Assembly (NCBI RefSeq): GCF_015140235.1
Contig: NZ_AP023321.1
Location: forward strand, 62,001-126,000
From: Solibaculum mannosilyticum
GTDB taxonomy: Bacteria > Bacillota > Clostridia > Oscillospirales > Acutalibacteraceae
Length of the DNA stretch: 64,000 nt
Direction of reading: 5' to 3'
The translations under genes and the position numbers were made by a program. The notes under the pieces are model-generated. The model did not search any database and was not told the DNA's origin. It saw only the letters and a list, made by a program, of their open reading frames with translations. Below, in pieces: positions 7,479-17,449 of this stretch. Position 1 is the first letter of the stretch; each line of letters begins with the position of its first letter.

Positions 7479-10400
7479 ATGCAGACACGTCAAACACATA
7501 CTCTTTCAAATAGGAAGCGTTTGCTGGCTATTTTAATGGCTTTTGTTTTGATTCTAGGCTGTTACTTTGCAGAAAGCCTGGTTGCCATGGCAGTACAGAA
7601 CAATAGTCTTGTGCCGCGGGCAGCAGATCCCAGCAGCATGACCAATTGGGAGACGAGCTTAGGACAAGATGTACCGGATACTTCATCCGCCGGCCGGATC
7701 TGGACCGATAAGACGGTAAGCGACAATGACGTTGTCCTTCGGAGCGAAGACGGATGGGAGACGTTGAAGGTAGAGCGCAGCAGTGATGAGAATTTTTTAG
7801 TAAGCCTTTCAGCCATCAGTTCCAATAAAAGCATTGTGGGACAGGATACCATCCCGATAGACGTTATGCTGGTTCTGGATGTATCGGGCAGTATGGACGA
7901 CGCTGGAGCGGTTTCTGATTTGGTGACAGCTACCAATAAGGCGATTCAAAAGCTGCTGGAGTTAAATGTGAATAACCGTGTAGGCGTAGTACTGTTTTCC
8001 GATGTAGGCGATGGAGAAGATTATTCTAATACCGTCTTGTTGCCGTTAGACCGGTATACCTCCAGAAGAGGAGGTACCTATGTTGAAAAGACAAATGGCG
8101 GCTGGCTTAGTTCCCCATCCATTCGCGTTGCGGATGGGGTCACCAACGAACAGGGCGAAAATATCGAGGGAAAGAGATATGTCGTAGGCGCTACTTATAT
8201 CCAGAGCGGCCTATATCAGGCATGGAACCAATTTGAAAGTGTATCAGACACCACGGTAGAGGGTATAAAAAGAATTCCTGTCATGGTGTTGATGGGGGAC
8301 GGTGCTCCTACCAGAGGAACCAATCGTTATTCGAATGTAGATAATGAAAACGGAAATGAGGGAAATGGGAGGAGTACGAGTAACGAACTAGGTTTTTATA
8401 CCCAGTTGACAGCAGCTTATGTCCGGGCGCAGATGAGAATCAAATACGACCGTGAGCCTCTGTTTTATACGTTAGGGCTTGGGATAAACGGCTTGTCAGG
8501 GGATCAGAAACGGGTTGCCCAGTGGGTACTGAACCCGGAGTCGACGCCCGAACCCGGTAGTTGGAATCAAACGGTGGGAAACTGGTGGGAACGGTTTCTG
8601 ACTTTGGAGCCGGAAGAAAATTTATCTGAAGGTTGGAACTATCGGAATTATCCCGATGTGGTCCGGCAGGATGATGGGATCCAGGAAAGCGACAAAGTAT
8701 ACGCCGACCAATATTTTGAAGCCACAAATAATTCGGGGCTGGAGAACGCCTTTGAACAAATCGTACAGGAAATTATCCTGCAGTCCCAGTATTACCCCAC
8801 CGATGTCGACACCGACGGCGCCAATTTCTCCGGATATCTTACGTTTAAAGACGAGATCGGCGAATACATGGAGGTCAAACATGTCAACGGCCTGGTATAT
8901 GCCAACCAGCTGCATACAGGACAGGTATTTGCCAAAGCTTTCCGGGATGGATTCCATCCGGAAGATGGCGGCGATAACTTGATGTTTTTACGGTCGGTCA
9001 TGGAGCGCCTGAACATCACGGCTGAACAGGCGGAGGCCTTGATTGACAATGCCATAGAGCAAAAACAGATTTACTATCACAGTGATGATGATTTTGGAAA
9101 TGTTGTGATGTGGTATGGAAAAGGAGATACCACCAATCAACAGTATGTAGGGCCGTACAGAGAGGGACAAGACCCCCCGTCTGAAGCGCAGTATCTCAAC
9201 TACTCCTATTCCTATTACGGCAGTTCTGGTGAACAGACGGCTACAGGTGCCGACATGATGTACATCAGCGCCCGGGTGGAGATGGAATTGGCAACCGGGA
9301 AACAGACCGTATTGCTAAAAGTGCCGTCATCGCTGGTGCCGATGGTAAGATACAAGGTCACAATTGACGGCAAAGATCTGGAAGCGGCTACGAAGGCGAC
9401 CACAGAGAGAAAAGAAGCCTATCCCATGCGCTTTTTCTACGAGGCCGGCCTGAAGGATGTGACATCAGATAACGTCCAATTTGCGGTAAAGGACGATTAT
9501 AAGTACTACGACCCCGATACAGATACTTACACATTTTATACCAACGCCTGGTCCGAGCAGAATGGGCAAAAGGAAGCCAATACCGTTGTGACCTTTGAGC
9601 CATCCCAGGAAAATGAATTTTATTGCTTCCCGAAAGACACCAAGATCTACGATCAGGATGGGAACCTCTGTACCAACTGGAGAGTACAGCCCATAAACGG
9701 TTATTATTTCAAGCAGACATTTACAACCGGGGAAGATGAACCCATTAAAAGGGAGTATGCAGAAATCCAGACAGGGGCTCTGCGGTATGCGCAATGGAAT
9801 GAACAAGAGGGATACTGGTATATCCCCATGGGGACGCCGAGATATGCCCAGCTTGACTACGTCATGGAGAAAGAACAAAACGCTACAGACACAGCATCTT
9901 ACTCCATCCACCCCTATGTTGTAGGAGAGGACGGCAAGACATGGGTTAAGGTTTACCTGGGAAATAACGGCCGCATTCAATTGCAGCAGACTTATGGGGA
10001 TTTACAGATCGAAAAGATTGTGACCGGGAATCACGGGGAGACCGATCGGGAATTTGAATTTGATCTGACCCTGACAAATCCCGATGATACGCCGTTCACC
10101 CCTCTCCCCACTGCATCTTATACTTACACGAAGACAGAGATAGAGTCAGACGGATCACAGACTGGAACAATAGAAATCAGCCAGGAGGGAACCGTGACCT
10201 TTGACGGCCAGCCGCTTACTTTAAAAGGCGGAGAACAGATGGTCATCCACGGGCTGCCCACAGGGACGAAGTATGTGGTTCAAGAACGCGATCCCAACCT
10301 TTCAGGGGAAGGCTATGAGACTTCCGTAACGATAGATGGCGGTGAACCCATCGCAGGCAGAAAAAGCAGTGGCGTCATCGCTCCACCTGGCACAGGAGGA

Positions 10401-11015
10401 ACGGTTCGTACACAAATCATGATCTTTACCAACCATTGGGAAGTTCCCGATGTGCCATTTTTCTTCACAAAGGTGGATGGAAAAGATCATAGCTTCCCCT
10501 TGGAAGGCGCAGAATTTAAGATTTTCCGTTTGACATGCCCTGAACAAGAGGGCACACATACCCATACCGGGTTGGACCAAGAGGGACTTCTGGATGCAGA
10601 ACATCCTGGAGACTGTTGGCAATTGGTGAAAACCGTTTCGTCCGATGCCGGGGGGCTGGTGGATTTCGGGGATCTGACGGAAGGGGCCTATCGCTTGATT
10701 GAAACCAAAGCTCCCGACGGCTATACTCTCCCCAAAGGACAATGGGATGTCCGCATCGACCCCAGCAAGACATCCCTCATAGAATGGGCCGTTATCCAGG
10801 GGGTGGCCAATCCCCCGGCCGTCGAGCAGGTATATGCTCCGGACGGCGTTACGGTAACGGGTTACAAATTCCTCAACAACAAACCCATTGATCCCCCGGT
10901 CACCGGCGGAAGAGGGACAAATCAATTTCTCCTCCTCGGTAGCCTAACTATGGCTCTTGGAATAGGCGGCATATTCTGCGCGAGAAAGGGGGCCAAACGA
11001 TACCGGCGCCTCTAA
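7479..11015 (+). CDS. vWA-domain pilus tip adhesin, sortase-anchored
   Basis: 1178 residues. A signal peptide (about residues 1-38) is followed by a von Willebrand A domain whose MIDAS motif DVSGSMDD lies at residues 134-141 and continues with MGDGAPT. Long beta-rich regions follow; near the C-terminus is a Cna-B/SpaA-like domain with the E-box YRLIETKAPDGY that supports isopeptide bonds. The protein ends with a cell-wall sorting signal: the LPxTG variant PPVTGG, a hydrophobic helix and a basic tail. Size and vWA domain match tip adhesins of Gram-positive pili (RrgA/SpaC type). GAAGG eight bases before the ATG serves as ribosome binding site. First gene of the pilin-sortase operon, downstream of the invertible promoter. 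Confidence 0.92.
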   Translation: MQTRQTHTLSNRKRLLAILMAFVLILGCYFAESLVAMAVQNNSLVPRAADPSSMTNWETSLGQDVPDTSSAGRIWTDKTVSDNDVVLRSEDGWETLKVERSSDENFLVSLSAISSNKSIVGQDTIPIDVMLVLDVSGSMDDAGAVSDLVTATNKAIQKLLELNVNNRVGVVLFSDVGDGEDYSNTVLLPLDRYTSRRGGTYVEKTNGGWLSSPSIRVADGVTNEQGENIEGKRYVVGATYIQSGLYQAWNQFESVSDTTVEGIKRIPVMVLMGDGAPTRGTNRYSNVDNENGNEGNGRSTSNELGFYTQLTAAYVRAQMRIKYDREPLFYTLGLGINGLSGDQKRVAQWVLNPESTPEPGSWNQTVGNWWERFLTLEPEENLSEGWNYRNYPDVVRQDDGIQESDKVYADQYFEATNNSGLENAFEQIVQEIILQSQYYPTDVDTDGANFSGYLTFKDEIGEYMEVKHVNGLVYANQLHTGQVFAKAFRDGFHPEDGGDNLMFLRSVMERLNITAEQAEALIDNAIEQKQIYYHSDDDFGNVVMWYGKGDTTNQQYVGPYREGQDPPSEAQYLNYSYSYYGSSGEQTATGADMMYISARVEMELATGKQTVLLKVPSSLVPMVRYKVTIDGKDLEAATKATTERKEAYPMRFFYEAGLKDVTSDNVQFAVKDDYKYYDPDTDTYTFYTNAWSEQNGQKEANTVVTFEPSQENEFYCFPKDTKIYDQDGNLCTNWRVQPINGYYFKQTFTTGEDEPIKREYAEIQTGALRYAQWNEQEGYWYIPMGTPRYAQLDYVMEKEQNATDTASYSIHPYVVGEDGKTWVKVYLGNNGRIQLQQTYGDLQIEKIVTGNHGETDREFEFDLTLTNPDDTPFTPLPTASYTYTKTEIESDGSQTGTIEISQEGTVTFDGQPLTLKGGEQMVIHGLPTGTKYVVQERDPNLSGEGYETSVTIDGGEPIAGRKSSGVIAPPGTGGTVRTQIMIFTNHWEVPDVPFFFTKVDGKDHSFPLEGAEFKIFRLTCPEQEGTHTHTGLDQEGLLDAEHPGDCWQLVKTVSSDAGGLVDFGDLTEGAYRLIETKAPDGYTLPKGQWDVRIDPSKTSLIEWAVIQGVANPPAVEQVYAPDGVTVTGYKFLNNKPIDPPVTGGRGTNQFLLLGSLTMALGIGGIFCARKGAKRYRRL

Positions 11016-11055
11016 AAAAATCCCCTATCAAACATGCCGCCAAGGTTGACCAAGG

Positions 11056-11088
11056 TTCTGCCAAGCGGTGCGCGACCGTTTGGCAGAA
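11056..11088 (+). other. strong intercistronic hairpin between tip and shaft pilin genes
   Basis: A 14-bp stem (arm TTCTGCCAAGCGGT, one G-T wobble) with a 5-base loop, not followed by a T-run. It fits an mRNA-stability or processing element that would uncouple shaft from tip levels rather than a terminator. Confidence 0.6.
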
Positions 11089-11129
11089 TCGACCTCCTCA
11101 AAATACTAGTTCAGAAAGGAAAGAAAAAC

Positions 11130-12695
11130 ATGAAAACAACGAAAATCCTCCATCAAATCATGGCATGCTGCCTGGTACTGGCAGTCGTATTGTCCATGGG
11201 ATTGACCGGTTTTGCTATTAATCCCGACCAAACGGGGAGCATCACCGTCAATGGCGTCAACGAGAATACCACCGTTTCAGCTTATCAGATCATCACCGTC
11301 GACGTAGACCAGGCATCCGGACAGCCCAAGTCCCCCATGTACTACTGGGTGGATGAAGTGGCCGACTGGCTCAAAACCCAGGATACTTACAAAGCTTACA
11401 TCAACGAGGCGGATAATTCTGTAACAGAGGTCTTTAAAGAAGGCACGGCCGAACAGTTCAAATCTTTCTGGCACGATCTGGCCGCCGCCATTAAAGCGGG
11501 AACCGTTGATCTGACCTCCACCGACCAAAAAGCGGAAGCCGGCCAAGATTCGGTTACTCTTACAGGGATGCCCATGGGCCAGTACCTGCTGACTGCCAAC
11601 GGCGGCGTGAAGATCTACCAGCCCACTACTGCTAAACTGATCCCGACCTGGAATGAAACCGAATGGGTTCTGAACAACGAGTCCGTTACCATGAAGGGTG
11701 AGGCTCCCACCATCGACAAAGACGTAGCCGGCAGCGATAGCTCTGTGGCCATCGGCGACATTGTTACATATCAGGTGAGAGCGGACATTCCTTCCTATCC
11801 TGAGGACGCAACCGCCAAACGTTTTGTAGTCGGCGATAAGATTTCCTCTGGCCTGACCTATAATCGCGATGTCAAGGTATCTTATGACAAAGCGGGAGAA
11901 GAGCAGGTTAGTGAAGATGCTTACAAGGTGACAGCTCCTTCTGGTGACAGGACCTTTGAGATTGAATTTAACGTTGACGAACTCAACACAGCCAAAAAAG
12001 AGATTTATGTCACCTATACCGCTACTGTCAACGAAAATGCCTTTGAAGCAGATGATCTGGGCAATGACGCTTTCCTGGGCTACAACAACGACCCCTACGA
12101 TCAGGATTCCTACAAGCCGGATGGTTCCACAACGGAGGAAGATGTTTACACCTATGGTATCGATGTCACCAAGACCAATAAGGACGGTTCTTCTGCCCTG
12201 AACGGTGCGGAATTCAAACTGTACTCCGATCTGGAATGCAAACAGGAAGTCTCCCTGATTTCCACCGGTGTTGCCGGCGTATACCGCCATACGAAGAGCG
12301 GAGAGTCTGCCGCAGACGTGCTGGCCGTGGATGGCAACGGTAACCTCAAGCTGCAAGGTTTGGATCTGGGGACCTACTACCTGAAGGAAACCAAGGCTCC
12401 CGACGGATACAATCTCCCGAAGAATGCTGTAACCACCATCGTCATCAGCGATGACGATCCTGACGGCGTTCTGGACGACAGTTCTGCAAAGGGCAACAAC
12501 GTACTCGAAGAGTCCGTAGAAGCAGAGAAGAACGTTCTGTCCTTCAAGATCTGGAATACCAACGATTCCGGATTTGAACTGCCCACTACCGGCGGCATGG
12601 GCACCGTGCTCTTTACCGTGGTAGGTCTGGCTCTGATGGGCGGTGCTATTGTACTGATTGTGCTGACCTCCAAGAAGAAAAAAGCTCATAACTGA
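11130..12695 (+). CDS. major shaft pilin, isopeptide-forming, LPxTG-anchored
   Basis: 521 residues: signal peptide (MKTTKILHQIMACCLVLAVV, cleavage near residue 30), an N-terminal domain, a fimbrial isopeptide-forming D2-type domain (about residues 205-340), a SpaA/Cna-B-type domain with E-box YYLKETKAPDGY (about residue 425) and the sorting signal LPTTGG followed by a hydrophobic segment and KKKK tail. This is the layout of backbone pilins polymerised by class C sortases. The start at 11130 has AGAAAGGAAAG before it; the frame is open 32 codons further up without a signal peptide, so that start is rejected. It follows the tip gene after a hairpin and precedes two sortases. Confidence 0.93.
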   Translation: MKTTKILHQIMACCLVLAVVLSMGLTGFAINPDQTGSITVNGVNENTTVSAYQIITVDVDQASGQPKSPMYYWVDEVADWLKTQDTYKAYINEADNSVTEVFKEGTAEQFKSFWHDLAAAIKAGTVDLTSTDQKAEAGQDSVTLTGMPMGQYLLTANGGVKIYQPTTAKLIPTWNETEWVLNNESVTMKGEAPTIDKDVAGSDSSVAIGDIVTYQVRADIPSYPEDATAKRFVVGDKISSGLTYNRDVKVSYDKAGEEQVSEDAYKVTAPSGDRTFEIEFNVDELNTAKKEIYVTYTATVNENAFEADDLGNDAFLGYNNDPYDQDSYKPDGSTTEEDVYTYGIDVTKTNKDGSSALNGAEFKLYSDLECKQEVSLISTGVAGVYRHTKSGESAADVLAVDGNGNLKLQGLDLGTYYLKETKAPDGYNLPKNAVTTIVISDDDPDGVLDDSSAKGNNVLEESVEAEKNVLSFKIWNTNDSGFELPTTGGMGTVLFTVVGLALMGGAIVLIVLTSKKKKAHN

Positions 12696-12734
12696 TTTGA
12701 GCCAATCAAATGAACAATAACGGGTTTTATTTGC

Positions 12735-13631
12735 ATGAATCATCAGAAAACGAAAAAGCGAAAAAGTAACCCGTGGGTGATCCTGACGTCCGTGTTTGTC
12801 TTTCTAGCGGGCGTCGGGATTTTCCTTTACCCCACGGTGAGCAACTGGATGGCCGAACACAACCAATCCGAGATCATCCACAGTTACCAGGATAAAGTAT
12901 CTGAATTCAGCGGGCAGCAGTTGGCCGAGGAATGGGAAAAGGCCGTGGTTTACAATGAGAACCTGACAGGCGATCCCGTACACGACCCCTTTGTCATGGG
13001 GAGCGGATATGTGATTCCTGAAAATTATGAGGAAACCCTCAATCTAAACGGCGACGGCGTGATGTGCTATTTGGAGATCCCGAAGATCGGCGTCAATCTG
13101 CCGGTTTACCACGGGGCCAGCGAGGAAGTGCTGGAAAAGGGCGCCGGACATCTGGAAGCCACCACCCTCCCCATCGGCGGACAGGGACGGCATTCGGTGA
13201 TCAGCGCCCACCGGGGTCTGCCCAGCGCGGAACTCTTTACTAGGCTGGATGAGATGGAAGCAGGCGATGTTTTTTATATTCATGTCCTGGATCAGACACT
13301 TGCCTATGAAGTGGATCAGATCGAAACCATTCTCCCGGAGGAACTGGAAAAATTGGCGGCTGAGGATGGCAAAGATCTCGTTACATTGTTGACCTGTACG
13401 CCCTATGCAGTCAATACCCACCGCCTTCTGGTACGGGGAAGCCGTACCGAATATGTGCAGCCGGACGAGGAGGCCATGCAGGACAGTGTGGAAAAGCCCT
13501 TGTTCGAGGGGGTGGACGTGTGGTATTATTATCTCGGAATCGCCATTGGATTGGCGGTATTGGGCGTGGGGATCACAGCGATTGTGATTGTCCGCAAGCG
13601 CCGCAAAAAGCGCATGGGGAAGGAGCCGTAA
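12735..13631 (+). CDS. class C sortase (pilin polymerase) with C-terminal membrane anchor
   Basis: 298 residues. N-terminal helix (about residues 15-38), the class C lid motif HDPF near residue 83, catalytic His in SAHRG, catalytic Cys in TLLTCTPY and the active-site Arg in RLLVRG, then a second transmembrane helix and basic tail at the C-terminus. It joins pilin subunits through LPxTG cleavage at the outer face of the membrane. It lies 39 bp after the pilin gene and ends 3 bp before the next sortase. No good ribosome binding site precedes the ATG, so translation may be modest. Confidence 0.93.
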   Translation: MNHQKTKKRKSNPWVILTSVFVFLAGVGIFLYPTVSNWMAEHNQSEIIHSYQDKVSEFSGQQLAEEWEKAVVYNENLTGDPVHDPFVMGSGYVIPENYEETLNLNGDGVMCYLEIPKIGVNLPVYHGASEEVLEKGAGHLEATTLPIGGQGRHSVISAHRGLPSAELFTRLDEMEAGDVFYIHVLDQTLAYEVDQIETILPEELEKLAAEDGKDLVTLLTCTPYAVNTHRLLVRGSRTEYVQPDEEAMQDSVEKPLFEGVDVWYYYLGIAIGLAVLGVGITAIVIVRKRRKKRMGKEP

Positions 13632-13634
13632 TCC

Positions 13635-14372
13635 GTGAAAAGGCAAGGGAAAAAGAGCAGGCGGGGGCTGGTGATCTATACGGTTGCAGCGATCCTGTTT
13701 CTCGCCGGACTGGCGGTCATCCTCTACCCCAGTATCGGTGCGATGCAGTACCGCGCCCAGGTGGACGATCAGAAGGACCGGTTTGAACAGCAGGTTGCAG
13801 CAGAGGCCCAGACGGTGGAAACGGAGTCCACCCTGCCGTTTGAAGAGCTGTACCAGGAGCTGAAACACCGCAATGAACTGCTTTTTGAGGACAATCAGAA
13901 GGAATTGAGCGATCCCTTCTCCTATGAACAGCCGGGCATCGATTTGCAGGAATTTGGTCTAGAGGGCAATGTCATTGGATTTTTGAGTGTCCCTAAGATG
14001 GACATCGAACTTCCGATCCTGTTGGGGGCCAATAAACTCAATATGAGGGAGGGTGCGACCCATCTCACAGGGACGTCTTATCCCATCGGAGGGGAAAATA
14101 CCAATTGCGTCCTGGCCGCCCATCGGGCCTATCCCAAAGCCCCCATGTTTCGGGATATCGAGAAGCTGGAGATGGGGGATGAAGTTATAGTCCGGAACTT
14201 CCGGGAAACCCTGACGTATCGGGTGGTGGAGAAACGCATTGTCTCCCCCGCCGATGGGAATCTGCTGTTCATCCAAGAGGGGCGGGATTTGGTGACGCTT
14301 GTCACCTGTCACCCTTATGGAAGCGATAAACAGCGGTATGTGGTTTTCTGTGAAAGGGATGCCGGGGGTTAA
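13635..14372 (+). CDS. second class C-like sortase
   Basis: 245 residues with one N-terminal membrane helix, the lid motif SDPF (about residue 95), catalytic His in AAHRAYP, Cys in TLVTCHPY and Arg in KQRYVVF. Unlike its neighbour it has no C-terminal helix. The GTG start at 13635 is preceded by AAGGAG. Pilus operons often have two sortases with different substrate preference, for example one for shaft growth and one for tip or basal subunits; which does what here cannot be told from sequence. Confidence 0.9.
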   Translation: MKRQGKKSRRGLVIYTVAAILFLAGLAVILYPSIGAMQYRAQVDDQKDRFEQQVAAEAQTVETESTLPFEELYQELKHRNELLFEDNQKELSDPFSYEQPGIDLQEFGLEGNVIGFLSVPKMDIELPILLGANKLNMREGATHLTGTSYPIGGENTNCVLAAHRAYPKAPMFRDIEKLEMGDEVIVRNFRETLTYRVVEKRIVSPADGNLLFIQEGRDLVTLVTCHPYGSDKQRYVVFCERDAGG

Positions 14373-14428
14373 GATCCTCCGGGCTCATGAGACGGTTGAT
14401 TTCAAAGGGAAAGTCTAAAATAAGAAAA

Positions 14429-14463
14429 AACAACAGGAAGATTTGTATCTTCCTGTTGTTTTG
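14429..14463. terminator. terminator of the pilus operon, bidirectional
   Basis: 14-bp perfect stem (AACAACAGGAAGAT arm) with A-run before and TTTT after; also positioned to end the leftward collagen-like gene. Confidence 0.85.
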
Positions 14464-14506
14464 CAGTATAAGGATTTACAGTGGACTTTAAATCAGCAAA
14501 TCAGCA

Positions 14507-15637
14507 TCACGGATCCAGCTTGATGACGCTCATGGTACAGTTGGCGTAACCGTTGATGACAGCGTCCAAATTGGCGGGAAGGGTCCGTACAATGGTAATG
14601 GCCAGATCCAAGACGTCTCCAGACGCCAAGGGGACGATGGCTGTACCGGACAGACGCCCATCGTAGGAAAGTGTGGTGGTACTGTCCACCGCCATGGTGC
14701 GGGAACCGCGCGTAACGGCTAACATTGTACCATTTTGCCGGACTCCAACGGCAGCCGTACACGGTTGACTTGTGTTGAGCAGGACGTTATAAGAAATCTC
14801 ATAATCTCCAGCAACACCGATGGTCAATGTGTTATTCCCGCTTGAGGTAGTGCCGCGTAAGGGCATGGCTGCATTGAGACGGACTTGAACCTCGGTATCG
14901 GCTGAGGGGAAAGAGACAAGCTGTGTACCGGCATTGTAAAGCCCGCCGTAGGATGTTATACCGCTGGTAGTGGTGCCGGTGGAACCGGTAGGACCAGTGG
15001 GTCCGGTAAGGCCCTGTGGGCCTTGTACGCCGGCAGCGCCTTGGATACCTTGGATGCCCTGAGGCCCTGTCGGACCAGTAGGCCCAATGGGACCCTGAGG
15101 CCCTTGAGGTCCCTGGGGCCCAACAGCGCCGGTAGCGCCGGCTGGCCCGGCAGGTCCTTGAATGCCCTGGGCACCGGTAGCTCCGGTGGGACCGGTCGGT
15201 CCGATGGGTCCTTGCGGGCCTTGTACTCCTTGTGAGCCTTCGGGACCAGGAGCGCCTTGTGGGCCGGTAGCGCCGGTAGGACCAGCAGGTCCTTGAATGC
15301 CCTGGGCACCGGTGGCTCCGGTGGGACCAGCTGGCCCGATGGGTCCTTGCGGGCCTTGTACCCCTTGTGAACCTTCGGGTCCAGGAGCGCCTTGTGGACC
15401 GGTAGCGCCGGTAGGCCCGGCAAATCCCTGGATGCCTTGAGGCCCCTGGGGACCTATGATTCCCTGAGGCCCAGTCGGTCCCATGAGACCTTGGTCTCCT
15501 TGAGGCCCCATTGGACCTTGAGGACCGGTGGGACCGGTCGGTCCCATTGTCCCCCCGGTTGGACAGGTCGGTCCAGGGGGCGGACAAGGGGCTGGACAGG
15601 AGGGCTGACAACAGCAGTCCTGATGATAAATATTCAA
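14507..15637 (-). CDS. collagen-like Gly-X-Y repeat protein with BclA-like C-terminal domain
   Basis: 376 residues. A short Cys/Pro-rich head ([17 protein letters not shown]) is followed by about 210 residues of uninterrupted Gly-X-Y triplets rich in GPTG, GATG and GPQG, in which a segment of about 48 residues is duplicated almost exactly. The last 140 residues form a compact beta-rich domain like the trimerising C-domain of exosporium protein BclA. The only well-placed start is TTG at 15637, eight bases after GGGAGG; upstream codons are open but lack a site. No signal peptide, which fits spore-surface collagen-like proteins. Function on spores is inference. Confidence 0.85.
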   Translation of the reverse strand: MNIYHQDCCCQPSCPAPCPPPGPTCPTGGTMGPTGPTGPQGPMGPQGDQGLMGPTGPQGIIGPQGPQGIQGFAGPTGATGPQGAPGPEGSQGVQGPQGPIGPAGPTGATGAQGIQGPAGPTGATGPQGAPGPEGSQGVQGPQGPIGPTGPTGATGAQGIQGPAGPAGATGAVGPQGPQGPQGPIGPTGPTGPQGIQGIQGAAGVQGPQGLTGPTGPTGSTGTTTSGITSYGGLYNAGTQLVSFPSADTEVQVRLNAAMPLRGTTSSGNNTLTIGVAGDYEISYNVLLNTSQPCTAAVGVRQNGTMLAVTRGSRTMAVDSTTTLSYDGRLSGTAIVPLASGDVLDLAITIVRTLPANLDAVINGYANCTMSVIKLDP

Positions 15638-15930
15638 GAGAAAGACCTCCCAAAAAGTAGAAAATTGATACAGCGGCTCCGGATCAATCGAAGCGTTACC
15701 TGTGAGAGACAAGCTGGAACTTGTTGTAAAAGTACGCCGTCCATCTCTGAGAAATGGCTGCCTGCCGGATCAACAGTTCCTTGAGAGAGAACTTTGGGAA
15801 TGGTGGGAAGGGTCCCAAAGGCCCCTTGTTTTATCCTATGTAAATTGTGTTCTTCTTGCTCCTGTTGAGAGGCAGTGACGCCATCCGGGGCAGGGAGGAG
15901 TGAATAAAGTGGTACAATTTGCCCGGACGC

Positions 15931-15959
15931 TTGACAATTGGGACGGGAGGCGGTACCAT
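15931..15959 (+). promoter_or_regulatory. sigma-A promoter for glyQS
   Basis: TTGACA, 17-bp spacer, TACCAT; 30 bp before the glyQS start. The rest of 15638-15930 holds no gene. Confidence 0.65.
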
Positions 15960-15989
15960 GATAGATGACTAAAATGCGGAGGGAACAAT

Positions 15990-17372
15990 ATGCTGCGTAA
16001 TGACGAAAAAACAATGGAAAAAATCGTGGCGCTGTGCAAGGGTCGCGGGTTTGTATATCCCGGCTCTGAGATCTACGGCGGCCTGAGCAATACATGGGAT
16101 TACGGCCCCTTGGGCGTGGAATTTAAAAACAATGTCAAAAGGGCCTGGCATCAAAAATTCGTGCAGGAATCCCCCTATAACGTAGGTTTGGATTCGGCTA
16201 TCCTGATGAACCCGCAGGTATGGGTGGCGTCCGGCCATGTGGGCGGATTCTCCGACCCGCTGATGGACTGCCGCGACTGCAAAACACGCCATCGTGCCGA
16301 TAAGCTCATTGAAGATACCGGCGTCAATCCGGCCGGCTGGAGCTTTGAGGAAATGTCCCAGTACATCAAGGATCATAACATCTGCTGTCCGGAATGCGGC
16401 AGCAACAATTTTACCGATATCCGCAAATTTAATCTGATGTTTAAGACCTTCCAGGGCGTCACCGAGGATGCGAAAAATGAGATTTATCTGCGTCCTGAAA
16501 CCGCCCAGGGTATCTTTGTCAACTTCCAGAATATCCAGCGCACCACCCGCAAGAAACTTCCCTTTGGCGTGGCTCAGATCGGCAAATCCTTCCGCAACGA
16601 GATTACGCCCGGCAACTTCGTGTTTAGGACTCGGGAATTCGAACAGATGGAACTGGAGTTCTTCTGTAAGCCCGGCACCGATCTGGAATGGTTTGCCTAC
16701 TGGAAGGAGTACTGCAAACAGTTCCTCCTGAGCCTTGGCATGAAGGAGGAAAATCTCCGTCTGCGCGACCACGAGCAGAAGGAGCTCTCCCATTATTCCA
16801 ACGCCACCACCGACTTTGAATTCCTCTTCCCCTTCGGATGGGGTGAACTGTGGGGCATCGCAGACCGCACCAATTTTGACCTGACTCAGCATCAGAATCA
16901 CTCTGGCAAGAGCATGGAATATTTTGACCAGGAGGCAAATGAACGGTACGTTCCCTATGTCATTGAGCCCTCTTTGGGAGCCGACCGTGTGGCGTTGGCT
17001 TTCCTGTGCGACGCTTATGATGAGGAAGTGGTGGATGCAGAAAAGAACGATGTGCGCACAGTATTGCGTCTGCATCCGGTTCTAGCTCCTTTTAAAGCCG
17101 CCGTACTGCCTCTTTCCAAAAAGCTGGGGGAAAAGGCGCAGGAGGTTTACCAGCTTCTGTGCAAGCATTTTATGGTGGACTACGACGATGCCGGTTCCAT
17201 CGGCAAACGGTACCGCCGCCAGGATGAGATCGGTACCCCCTTCTGCCTGACCTATGATTTTGATAGCCTGGAGGACAACTGTGTCACCATCCGCCATCGG
17301 GATACCATGGCTCAGGAGCGCGTAGCTATCGATGAATTGATCTCCTGGATTGAGGATAAGCTGGCCTTTTAA
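15990..17372 (+). CDS. glyQS: glycyl-tRNA synthetase, dimeric class II type
   Basis: Charges tRNA-Gly. 460 residues, the length of the alpha2-type enzyme found in Gram-positives, archaea and eukaryotes rather than the alpha2beta2 form. Visible signatures are [16 protein letters not shown] at the N-terminus, the class II motif 2 region [18 protein letters not shown], motif 3 [13 protein letters not shown] and a C-terminal anticodon-binding domain ([15 protein letters not shown]). A zinc-binding-like insertion has C..C and C..C pairs (CRDCKT, CCPECGS). Start ATG at 15990 follows GGAGGG. Single gene ended by a strong terminator. Confidence 0.97.
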   Translation: MLRNDEKTMEKIVALCKGRGFVYPGSEIYGGLSNTWDYGPLGVEFKNNVKRAWHQKFVQESPYNVGLDSAILMNPQVWVASGHVGGFSDPLMDCRDCKTRHRADKLIEDTGVNPAGWSFEEMSQYIKDHNICCPECGSNNFTDIRKFNLMFKTFQGVTEDAKNEIYLRPETAQGIFVNFQNIQRTTRKKLPFGVAQIGKSFRNEITPGNFVFRTREFEQMELEFFCKPGTDLEWFAYWKEYCKQFLLSLGMKEENLRLRDHEQKELSHYSNATTDFEFLFPFGWGELWGIADRTNFDLTQHQNHSGKSMEYFDQEANERYVPYVIEPSLGADRVALAFLCDAYDEEVVDAEKNDVRTVLRLHPVLAPFKAAVLPLSKKLGEKAQEVYQLLCKHFMVDYDDAGSIGKRYRRQDEIGTPFCLTYDFDSLEDNCVTIRHRDTMAQERVAIDELISWIEDKLAF

Positions 17373-17407
17373 AAGAGGTTAACCTTCGGTTCCTTTCCTG
17401 AAGATGA

Positions 17408-17441
17408 AAACCCCCGCCTATTTATTTGTAGGCGGGGGTTT
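17408..17441. terminator. bidirectional terminator between glyQS and kptA
   Basis: Perfect 12-bp stem with arm AACCCCCGCCTA, A-run before and TTTG after. Confidence 0.88.
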
Positions 17442-17449
17442 GTTATACT

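Noticed and set aside
11277-12743. 488-codon minus-strand frame opposite the shaft pilin
   Set aside because: It mirrors the codon bias of the pilin gene; no start signal or known domain.
14832-15653. Long Arg/Ser-rich and other frames on both strands over the collagen-like gene
   Set aside because: Shadows of the GC-rich Gly-X-Y repeat; they lack start sites and have no domain.
15713-15989. T-box leader in front of glyQS
   Set aside because: A GGTGG-like string and a TTTGGGA/TCCCAAA hairpin occur near 15793-15820, but the best promoter (15931-15959) lies after them, so they would not be in the glyQS leader.
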